Shown here piece after piece: positions 22,281 to 32,223 of a stretch of 64,000 bases of DNA. The stretch covers positions 4,302,001 to 4,366,000 of the forward strand of contig JAYKKT010000048.1 in NCBI GenBank assembly GCA_036023115.1, given 5' to 3'. A model generated the notes under the pieces. It was not told the origin of the DNA. It did not search any database and saw only the letters and a program-made list of their open reading frames with translations. Each line of letters starts with the position of its first letter. Position 1 is the first letter of the stretch. Origin of the DNA: Brasenia schreberi (lineage: Eukaryota > Streptophyta > Magnoliopsida > Nymphaeales > Cabombaceae). The position numbers were made by a program, and so were the translations under genes.

Positions 22281-23928
22281 ACTTTCTATGATGGCTGAAA
22301 ACACTTAGGATATTCCTGCCCTATTGAAATTTTCTTCAATGATAGACTCTTCTTCTATATTCCAAATTAGGCAAGTGGATGTTGTAGTTTTTTTTATCTT
22401 TTTAATATTCTTTTGGATCAGAAACTTCATATTTGGTTTGGTTCATTACGAAATAGACCCAGACCTTTTTGACAAACATCCTCTTATCTAAGGTTTAAAG
22501 AATCATTTCATATGTTTTAAAATTTGAAAATTGAAAACTAATTTTATGAACTAAGATAGATTTTTCTTAAGAAAAATTTTGGGTGTTCACATTGCCTCTC
22601 TTTGGTATCAATCAAGATAAGGCTTGGTTTATGGTGAAGAAATAAACATCAAAATTTGACTTACTAAAAAGGTCTTAGTAGAAAATTCTACTTCAGAAAA
22701 TTGGAAAAAATTGTGAAATTTGGTGTGAAAAGTAATGTTTTTTTTATGGAAATCGCATGGGGTCACATTCAGGCCAGATCGGGGATAAAAGGGTATCTTG
22801 TCATGAGATGTACCACAAACCCTATTTGTGATGGAGTGCAAGACAAAGAATATTTTTTTTAATAAGAAAAGGATGTCCAATTTTCATAAAGAGACTTTTA
22901 TATCAACTCGAGAAGATTTTTATTCCAAATCAAATCAATAAAACTACCTTAAAATCCTTTTCCTTGGAAAAACTAATGGGGATCTTTAAAAAGGGATAAT
23001 CTTTGAGTTTTATTTCCATAAAATAGGTTCTAAATAATCAATTTTTTAAATATCACGAAAAAGAAACTTGAACCTTATTTATGAAGCACATAATTTTGCC
23101 AAGATAGATCATGAATAATTTTCTTCCTTTCTTCTATCAAGATGACATGAGTGTAGACTCATATTTAATTATCCTTGAGTCCCTTCTGAAGTATCTTAAA
23201 GGAACACTTGTAAATAACTTGAGACATTGCTAAAGTGTCAAGTAATTACACAAGTACCTCTTAACCTTTAGGCCCATCTCTTACCCATTTTCTCAAATGA
23301 ATGCAATGATAGCTAGTGGGACTGCTACTACAACAATACACTGCTAAATTAAATAAGAGGTATTGGTGAGATTTATTGCAAATAATGACATTTTACTCTA
23401 GAGTGTCTAGTGGGATTAAGCCAAAAAAAAGTGACGCACATTTAATTCCTTGGGCAAAATCCTGCAAACAAAAAAAACCTCTAATAAGTTTAAGTGAATG
23501 CACCTTAGAAGAAGAAGAAGCATATAAACACTATTTAGCAAATCATAAAAGGATAAAAAATCTATGAAAACCATGATAGCATGCTAGTGAAAACATTAAT
23601 GAAGCAATCTCAAGATAAAAACAAGTGTAGAATGAGGTGGGTGCAAAATATAGGTATGGACATGAGTAATAGAGTGAAAGTGAAGTGAAGTGAAGGAGAA
23701 CAAAATCCGGCTAAAATGGAGAGAACCCTTTAAACACCAAAAATTTCCTGAAAATAAGGGGTACTTTCAGCCCCACCAAAAAATTTTGAAATTTAAAAAA
23801 AATAAAAAATGACCATTTTGCTCTAAGGCTATATTAGCGAAATTTCACTATTTCAAGACTTTTTCTTCAATAAAGGAGTTGTAGAAGTCAAAATGGAGCA
23901 TTTTGCACCAAAATGAGTTCTACCTGTA
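22281..23928. other. Anonymous AT-rich DNA
   Basis: Only short frames without motifs. No recognisable transposon domain. Some of the right part may belong to the U3 of the diverged LTR that follows, but no TG start could be fixed. Confidence 0.4.
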
Positions 23929-25825
23929 ATGACTCAAGCATTTTACAAAATGACCATTTTATCCCTACAAGCTCTCTCACGTCCTCCTTTGCTGAACCTC
24001 TCCTTTCTTCCTTGGGTCCCCTCCATTTTTAGTTGGCCAAGGTCCCTTATTTATAGGCACCAAACCAAATCGGATTTTTCTTGGGTCATTGAGCTCGATC
24101 TGAATTCAAATTCAATTCATCAAGAGACCAACCCTTTGCAAGCTGCTCGGGGACATACACACATGGGAGGAGCAACTGGACACGTGTGGCACATGGGAAG
24201 AGGATTGGAGGAGTTGGACAACATATGAAGGCAGTTGGCGCACGCACCGCTGCATGAGAGTTGGACGCTTAACCTTCTGATAGGTCTAGGGTAGGATCTT
24301 CCTTGGTCAGGAGTATTTTGAGCTTTCCATTTAACATTTTTCGCTTGGCTTAAGCCATCGTCGAACCTGAGTCTTTTGAGTTTTTGAGGTCTCACTCTTT
24401 TCTCCTCTATGTTTTATACCTATTTGTTCTATTTTTTTGCTCTTTAAATATTTTATTTTAGTCCAAGGAGGAGTTTATTCAAGGAAGAGAGAGAAAGAGA
24501 GAGATCTAGAGAGAGAAGGATTCAAGTCACTCCCTTAACCCCTTTTCTTGTTTCATTTATGTTGTAAGTTTGGAATTCTTACCTCCAACTATTGTATTTC
24601 AAGAATAAGCAATCATTTTTTGTGTAATATCATTGCAAAAGGGAGGGTCACCCAGTATGAAGAGTGAAAGAAAGGGCTATAGGTGAGAGGAATACACTAA
24701 CTCGATAAATTTATGTTTCTTCTACCCCAATATACAATATACTTATACGTTCTTTTTTATGCTTACATGTTATATCATCTCTTCTCGCCTTTTTTTGGTA
24801 GATTGATTGCCTCTCTCCTTTATGCTTACATTCGATAACATGAGTATGTAATCACTCTTGTGGTAGATTAATCACTCATAAGTTTATGTTGAAGAGGTAT
24901 TAGGTCATAATCGCATACATTTCTCAACTGATCAGCCTTCCTGGAGCAGCACTCCGGAGATATATGTAAACGAGTTCCTCCCCAAATTGAAATAAGTCAT
25001 CAATAAAATTCTTTGACTGATCATTAAATCATGAACCTTCAAACCGAATGCATCATTATTTTGTATAAGGAAATTTCTACATATTTAGCATTATGCACAA
25101 AACTTATTTAATCTCCAAATTTTACATTTGTCATTTCCAAGAAAAATGCTTCTAAATTTTGGACGTATATAAGGTTCATATACTCAACCTAAAACTGAAC
25201 CTATCTGTGTCAGAAATCCTACAATACTTGTTCAGTAAAACTGTTATAACTTTGTCTGTAGGTGTTTAAATCTCTCATAAGTGGTGTCATTTGAAAGTTA
25301 ACTTCTACATCTTTTCAAAGTAATAAAGTTCATAAAATAGAAAACTTACACACAGAGATACAAGCATTTTACTAAGACCCTGAATCTTAGTCATAGGAAT
25401 GATCCAAATTTAAGAATAGTATTCAATAAAAGCTCTCCCTAGATTTATATTTAATTATCAAAGGACCAAAAAATATAAATAAATTTTTTTAATAAAACTT
25501 CACATCTCATGCCCACTTAATTAAAATTCTAGAGATTTTTGGGTCATGGTAAGGACATCTAGAAAATACAAACTTTAACGTTGTAAAACAAAATAAATTC
25601 TATTTTCACATAACTGAACCTCATTAGGCAAAATAAAATCATTGTCGTTTTAGAAAAGGTTGTATCAAATTGAAATCGTTTTGGAAAAACTCTGGATTCC
25701 AAAATCACTCTTCCTAAGTGAATAGGTTGACTCTTGAATGTTGGTTTAAGAAGCCCTATGTCGACAAGAACCTACTTTATATTTTGAGTAAACTTGCTAG
25801 CATGCTCGTTATTGAGGTGTATTGG
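23929..25825 (+). repeat. Diverged Tat-type LTR (left boundary uncertain)
   Basis: The right part matches the ends of the Tat LTRs in order: a block at 25190-25400 corresponds to 18770-18960 (ATAACTTTGTCTGTAGG..., ATTTGAAAG-T). GGTTGACTCTTGAATG-TGGTTTAAGAAG and AAACTTGCTAGCATGCTC at 25727-25807 correspond to 19290-19400. A GAGAGAGAAAGAGAGAGA leader at 24486 and a TTATTTATAGGC TATA-like box at 24050 fit the same layout. It is much more diverged than the other LTRs. No internal region is adjacent, so it may be a solo or truncated LTR. Confidence 0.55.
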
Positions 25826-25887
25826 TTCAATTTTGTTGTTGTTTTTTCCTCTGCGGTGAATCACTTTATGATGACGTCTTAATGCAG

Positions 25888-26004
25888 CTTGGAAACCACA
25901 GGTCAATTTTGAGAGAGGAAGAGTTTGACACTTGCACAATATCTACTTGGATGGAAGAGAAATTACTCCTTTACAGAAAGAGTGTTCGAGGACTGCTTGT
26001 GAAT
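25888..26004 (+). CDS. Orphan exon-like ORF of unknown function
   Basis: TCTTAATGCAG precedes and GTGAGG follows a 117-base open stretch in phase 0 (39 codons). It encodes LGNHRSILREEEFDTCTIST and then MEEKLLLYRKSVRGLLVN, an amphipathic, charged sequence typical of a real helical protein. A second acceptor-like site (TTTTTTTCTGCAG) lies at 26167-26179, followed by an open frame with a GTAAGA donor-like end near 26303. I cannot name the family and found no further exons. It could be a captured gene fragment or a pseudogene. Confidence 0.3.
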
Positions 26005-26043
26005 GTGAGGTTTTCCATCTTCGCAGTTTACTATTGCGTTGAA

Positions 26044-26165
26044 TTATTTTGGCTAATGAGAATATATTTATTTTAAAGCACGAAGGAGACCGGGGAAATT
26101 GCTTCGAATTCTTTTGGCAAAATAAGAACATATTCATTTTAAAGCACCGAGGAGATAGTGAAATT
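26044..26165 (+). repeat. About 60-bp tandem duplication
   Basis: TTTTGGC-AAT-AGAA-ATAT--ATTTTAAAGCAC-GA-GGAGA occurs at 26045-26090 and again at 26110-26155, with several substitutions. Confidence 0.65.
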
Positions 26166-26309
26166 TGTTTTTTTCTGCAGTTACAACACTGAAATATTCT
26201 CTTGGCTTTGTAATTCAGTCCAAATTAGAAGTTTAGTTTACTACATTCATGTGGGAATTAGTCTTTTTCTCCCTTTGAGGCAACGTAAATTTCATTCAGA
26301 AAGAGGTAA

Positions 26310-27609
26310 GATGGCCAAAAGGTGCCCTCTATACGCATGTGAAAAGTGAAAGAAGATAAATTACAGAAGGTAAAAGAACAAGACTAACCAACATCTGAAT
26401 CAGCACCCAGTATCTCTAAATCCCATTATATCATTATTCTCCAGGAAATGTCGATGAGAAACAGAACACATGTATTTGCATCTAAATATGGGCAGGGCCA
26501 AGTGGGTACGAGCAGGTACCCGTCCCCAACCCCATTTTGTGTTCCCATCCCAAACAATTTGAGAAGCCAATCCGGTCTCCTTAATGTAATTTTTCTTGCT
26601 CTATCCCTAGATGGTGCATTCTCAAGTTCACCAACTCCTACTTTTCTTTCTCCATTTCCACCTATCCACCATGTCAGAGTTGAACTCCAGCTCCAGATTG
26701 TCTCCACCTTGTGGCTTTGCAGTCCATTTGCCTTCTTTTTACATTTTGCATTTAGTACATCCTTAAGTACCTTGGATTTCTCTCCTCTGCCTCAGTGCCT
26801 TCTTTAGCCCTAGTATACTCCCTTGGATAGTTGGACTGACTAGCACCTTTTGCTTACTGTTCTACTGTAGGTTGTTGTAACCTCACATTTTGCAAGCATT
26901 TCCATCAAGGTCCCAAGCAACTTTTGTGAGTATTCTCTTTTGTAAGAAAATATCTTGCTCATTTAAAATGTTTTAGTTCTTATGGACTTATGACATTATG
27001 TATATTATTCTTTGTTTTCTACTTTTTTACAGCTAGCCTATATTTGATAAGCGGTGACAAGTGGAAAACTTTTTGGCCGTGATCTTGCTATTCTTGCAGG
27101 GTAGACGTTCACTCTTCTTTATCTTTGTTCATTGCTGCACTTTTAAAGAAAGTGTGCTCTAAAAGGATCTTCTCCCATGAAAAAGTAAAGGATTTGCTTC
27201 TCTTTTAAAAAAAGTGTGCTCCGACAGAAGCCTTAGCTGCCATATTTGAATCCCTAGTGTCCTTTCTCTTACCTGCCCCAGCAGTTTTTTCTCAAGCAAA
27301 CTGTTTTCCCGTTTAGGAACTTAGTATCCTATTGATCGACTCATCTCAAATTCTTTTACGTTCTTCCAATCTCAGATGGGTGTAGGTTGTCGAGATATAA
27401 TGCATCATCAGGACCATGGAGAAATGCAACTTCACGGATGGGCTTGTCGGGTGCATTTGGTAGCTCATGTATATTATGACATGCCTAGATGAGGATAAGT
27501 GGGCCAGTATGGTAAGTCGGCTACAGTACCGATTTTTTTTCAAATGTAAGTGGATTTTGACTCTTCATTTGGATATGTGACATTTGAAACTTAAATTAAA
27601 TAGATTGAG
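26310..27609. other. Anonymous DNA, no gene supported
   Basis: A plus frame at 26448-26807 (119 codons) faces a 93-codon minus frame over the same bases. It is rich in Ser and Pro and has no domain. Neither is called. Nothing else was recognised. Confidence 0.4.
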
Positions 27610-27937
27610 GCTGATGTGACCCAAGATAAATATAAGTTTAATCATTTGGTTACTTTAAATTATATAAATTAAAATTGACACAAATCACATTTGTAAAAGC
27701 AAAGTTTTAAATTCGGATGATCAATTTTTCATAGTGAGCAAAAAATTAATTGAGATGTTACAAGATGAAAGTTGGTTAAAATGAAAAGTACTAAAAACAT
27801 AGAATTAATGCAAGTTAGTTAAGGTGGAGAGGTAAATGAGTTATGTTATTTGACAAGAAAATATCATTAAAATTGAAAGGTAAACATTGTAGAGCAAAAG
27901 TCGATCCATTATACATTATGGTTTTGAATGTTCAATA
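27610..27937 (+). mobile_element. LINE copy C, strongly decayed RT C-terminal region
   Basis: ATCATTTGGTTACTTTA, AAATTAAAATTGACACA, AGAATTAATGCAAGTTAGTTAA, GACAAGAAAATATCATTAAA and TTGAAAGGTAAACATTGTAGAGC follow the order of 48230-48460 in the full-length LINE, with many mutations. It is cut at 27937 by the hAT terminus CAGTGTTATC. Confidence 0.75.
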
Positions 27938-30165
27938 CAGTGTTATCCGTATCGCACTATATCATACGATATGTATTGTATCGTAGGCTGTGTATCATAA
28001 TTTCGAACTTATCGTGCCGTATCGTTTGTATCGTACGATCCATCCAGGGACCCTTTATTGCGGGTCCCTGGCCGAACGGAAACCCGCATTTTTACAGGTT
28101 TCCTTTATTTTTCAAAGCTCCCCAAGCTTCCCTAACGTAGTTCTTCTCTTTGGTGTTAAAGGCTCCAAAAACGTGTTCTACGGTGTCCGTGCAAGCCTCC
28201 TAACTCGGATTTTGGTATATTTTTAGTGTTTTTCTTCATTTTTTCTTTTGTATTTGTTTTTTTTTTTGTTATTTGTATTTTCTTTTTTTGAATCACAAAA
28301 TATGAAGTTATTAAGTATGTGGATATGATTTTTATTGCATCAATGAAGTGGGAGATACTCTATTCGAGTGTTATTTAAAGATTGGGGATTTAAGTTTTTG
28401 ATTGAATTAAAGTGCTCAATGGAGACGGTAGGAATAGGTGTTAGAGACTCCTATTCTTGGTCTGATAATCCGGCATGGCAGTAGGGTACACTAGTTGAAG
28501 GTTCTACATTGAACATAAGATGTTTATTTTTAAGAGGGTGGTTAATAGTGGAATTTCACGGTTGAAACACCACCTAGTAGGGACAAGGAAAAAGTTGCTC
28601 TTGCACGGGTAGAGTTAGAAGTTTGCCAAAATGCATTAAATGATAATATTTTCAGATGATTGAGATTATACAAGAGAGAAGACAACAAAAGGATGATTTA
28701 TGGCAATTTGAGGAAGATGACGATGTTATTGGATTCACTGATAATATTCTTTCAGATGTCAAAACAAAGATTGATAGTAGCAGTTCACGACCACCAAACA
28801 GGGCAAAGAGGGTTGTTGAAGACTTTGAAAGTAGTAGAAAATGAAGCTTAGAAAGGAGTAGAGGAAGAGTTGCTTCTAGCATACATTCATTTTTTCCTCC
28901 TACCACTACACCTGATGCTCAATCTAGAATTCGTGTTGCTGTGGCTTCAGAACAACTGCATGATCAGACAGACCTTATAGTGGAGAGATGGTTTTATGAT
29001 GCATATATTCCATTTAATGCAGCAAACAGTTTTCATTTTCAAGCAATGACATATGCATTTGCTAATATTGGTCCAAGATACAAGATGTCCTCCTATCAGA
29101 AGTTGAGAGGAAAGATATTAGATAAGACTGTCATTGAAGTGCAAGAATATTGTTCGACTTCGACAGAGTCATGGAAGGAGACAGGATGCACTATCATGGC
29201 ATATGGATGGACAAATAGGTGAGGAAGGATCTTGCTAAACTTTTTTGTCTACGATCCTAAAAGATTTATGTTTTTGAGATCTCTAAACATGTCAAAGAAG
29301 AAGCACACTACAGAGATCCTACGACAAGAATTTGATAAGGTGATATGAGAGGTTGGGCTAGAGAATGTAGTCCAATTTATTACAGATAATGCATCTAACT
29401 ACAAAATAGTTGGGAAGGAGTTAATTGATAATTATGGGACTTTCTATTGAACACCATGCGCAACCCATTGTTTAGATCTCATCATTGAGGATATTGGTGA
29501 GATGGATGAGATAAAGGCAGCAACTGAGTGTTGCCAAGATATCACCTAATTCATCTACAACCATTTATTTATATTGTGTATGATGAGGAGATATACAGAT
29601 GATGCAGAACTTCTTTGTACAGTTGCAACTCGGTTTGCAACTAACTTCTTATCTGTACAGAGTATTATGAGATAGAAACAAGCATTGAAGAGAATGTTCT
29701 CCTCATATGAGTAGCAACAATTTGCAGAATTACCTCAGAATAGAAGAAACAGAAAGTTGAATGAGATTTTCAAGACAGTCTTCAGGAGTACATTTTGGAA
29801 TGCATGTGTTAGACTGTTAAGGATTACATGTCTATTAGTAAAGGTTTTGAGATTGAGTGATAATGAGGAGAAACCATCTATGTGCTACCTTTATGAAGCC
29901 ATGGATAAGACAAAAGAAGCAATTAAAAATAATTTTAATAGAAAAAAGAGAGATTATGTGTCCATGTGGAAAATTATTGATAATAGATTAAATAAACAAT
30001 TGCATCAGCCTATTCATGCAGTAGCATATTATTTAAACCCATCATTTAGGTACTCAGCAAGCTTCAAAAAGGACGGTGAGATTAATCGAGAAATCACTGA
30101 TTGTATAGACAGATTAGTCCCTAATGAGAGTACACCAGAGGCCATACATCGAGAGATGGAGATAT
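27938..30165 (+). mobile_element. hAT-superfamily transposon (DUF659 type), 3' part lost
   Basis: CAGTGTTATCCGTATCG at 27938 looks like a hAT terminus. It is followed by clustered subterminal CGTATCG/TATCGTA repeats to about 28045, which would be transposase-binding motifs. A broken transposase gene follows. The C-terminal dimerisation domain and the right terminus are not found, because a LINE copy starts at 30166 and no hAT sequence resumes after it. The element sits inside LINE copy C, so it is younger than that copy and older than LINE copy D. Confidence 0.7.
28460..30165 (+). pseudogene. hAT transposase pseudogene (BED finger plus DUF659)
   Basis: A BED-type zinc-finger remnant (NPAW, then LNIRC and in another frame VNSGISRLKHHLVGT) precedes a long single-frame stretch from 28656. 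It carries IVERWFYDAYIPFNAANS, SYQKLRGKILDKTVIEVQEY, SWKETGCTIMAYGWTNR, ENVVQFITDNASNY, GKELIDNYGTFY, CATHCLDLIIEDIG and ATRFATNFLSVQSI. These are DUF659/hAT catalytic-region motifs in order. Within this frame there are seven stops (28842, 29220, 29346, 29448, 29547, 29673 and 29712) but no frameshift up to 30165. Several stops sit where Trp or Arg is expected. The end is cut by LINE copy D. Confidence 0.85.
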
Positions 30166-31171
30166 ATGTATCCCATTGACATACATTAACCTTATAAGAG
30201 ACATGTACGATGGTGCAAAAACATGTGTGAGGACTCATGAAGGAATGACAGACTTTTTTAAAGTTAATATTGGGTTACATCAAGGATCAACTTTAAGTCC
30301 ATACTTATTTATATCGGTGATTGATGAGTTAACAAAACATATTCACGATGAAGTACCTTGGTGTATGTTATTTGCAGATGACATTGTATTAGTGGAGGAG
30401 TTTAAGGAAAAATTAATAGAAAATTGGAACTATGGAGAGAAACATTAGAAAGCAAAGGCCTCCGCCTTAGTAGAACAAAGACAAAATATATGGAATGTAA
30501 GTTTGATCATTTGGTCACTTTAGAGGACATAGAAATTAAAATTGGCACACATTGTATCCAAAAGAAAAAGTTTCAAATACCCAGGGTCACTTTTTCAGAG
30601 TGATGGAAGAATTGATGGAGTTGTTACACATAGAATTAATGCTGGTTGGGTAAAATGGAGAGGAGCATCAGGTATTCTTTGTGATAAGAAGATACCATTA
30701 AAGTTAAAAGGTAAATTTTATAGAGCAGCAATTAGGCCTGCCATGTTTTATGGTTATGAGTGTTGGGCAATTAATCATCAACATGTGCAAAAGATGTTTG
30801 TGACAGAAATGAAGATGTTGAGATGGATGAGTGGTCATACAAGAAAAGACCGTATACATAATGAGGTTATTAGAAACAAATTAGGAGTGGCACCAATAGA
30901 GGATAAAATGAGAGAACATCGTTTAAGATGGTTTGGACATATAGAAAGAAGATCAAAAGAAGAACTTGTAAGAAGGTTAGAAAAACTAAATTTGGAAAGT
31001 ATCAAAAGAGGTAGAGGACGACCACAGAAGTGTTGGAAAGAAACAATAAAGAATGATCTAGCTTATTGAGAGTTAATTGCTAACATGGCACAAGATAGGG
31101 ATCCGTGGAAACAAAGAATCCATGTAGTTGACCCCGTCTAGTATGGGAAAAGGCTTAGTTGTTGTTGTTGT
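30166..31171 (+). mobile_element. RTE-clade LINE copy D, 5'-truncated, inserted in hAT
   Basis: Begins at ATCCCATTGACATACATTAACC, equivalent to about 47897 of the full-length LINE, and ends GGCTTAGTTGTTGTTGTTGT. Open stretches at 30176-30448 keep the catalytic [11 protein letters not shown] and at 30542-31069 the C-terminal [28 protein letters not shown] and KRGRGRPQKCWKET. A frameshift lies between them near 30450. This copy keeps CGA (Arg) where the full-length copy has TGA. It replaces the hAT C-terminal coding region. No clear TSD. Confidence 0.9.
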
Positions 31172-32223
31172 ATTGTATTCAAGCATGAGTCAGGTCCTTT
31201 ATTGAAGATGAAACAAGTTCTCTCTCCATCTGTCACAAGGAATACTTCATTTTGACCTCAAGTTATGCCGATATCCTGTCTTAGAAGTATTTGCTCAACA
31301 GAAATTTTACAAGGTGACCTATCATCTTTTGAACTGCATCAATGTACCCAGATCTTCACAACTGACCCTTGAATGATTTTCACCCAGAAGGGGGCACATT
31401 ATGCAAACGTAGATTTAGCCAAAAAGGGGTCCAGTATATTCCATAAATAATAAACAATCATTGACAACTGCTTTTAGTTATACAATCCCTGAACATAAAT
31501 AACTGTATACCAAATAACTGTAGTTCAATGACAAGCATAAAGAGGATGGAAGTTCAGTTTCATGACGCCTGGGAAAAGGGAGAGAAACCTCCCAACAGTT
31601 ATCATAAATAGAGCTAATATATAACAAAACTGGAAGCCGCTTTATAAAAGATCAGCATGTTTGAACACTATTAATACACCAAAAGTGACCCCTGAGCAGA
31701 CGATCAGAACACGAATGAACTTGAGTGAACAAACGTTCCTACTATGAAGGGATAACTCTTGGATTTATTGGGGCAATATTTGAGAGAATACTGTTGACAG
31801 GGGGTTGTTTATTCTATATAAAAAATATTCACTATATCTGGCATAATATTAACAAAAGGACAATCAGACCTAACGTAGGTCAAACCTAGATCAGATAGAA
31901 CTCGGAGGATTGTCAAGAAATGGAGTGGTCTATGCTATGATATGTTGTGTTTATAAAAATTTATAAACTTGTCATGCCCTTGGTTAATGAAGGATGGCAG
32001 TGACAAAGTTGACATGATTAGTACTTGGGTTTCCCCTTGCCTCAACTAAAGAAACTTGCCACTACGATCAGCACTACTGCTAGGAGGAGCAGTACTTTGA
32101 CTGGAGGATGTAGATATTTGTCCAAACTTTGGGAAAATCAGACCGGTGAACCACTTGATGTGGTTTTAGAAGAAAGGACTTTATGGCTTTCCTTCACTGT
32201 AAGGGAATCTTTGATGAATCCGG
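31172..32223 (-). other. Downstream flank and probable 3' UTR of the CCCH gene
   Basis: No coding signature. On the minus strand this lies directly after the CCCH stop codon. An AATAAA hexamer on the minus strand at 31764-31769, about 455 bases past the stop, is a candidate polyadenylation signal, though the hexamer alone is weak evidence. Confidence 0.4.

Noticed and set aside
26448..26807. 119-codon Ser/Pro-rich plus-strand frame with an opposing 93-codon minus frame
   Set aside because: No domain, no codon pattern and no splice context. Likely chance open frames.
28941..29222. A short intact gene of 93 codons
   Set aside because: It is one open piece of the hAT transposase pseudogene; the frame continues past the stop with further transposase motifs.
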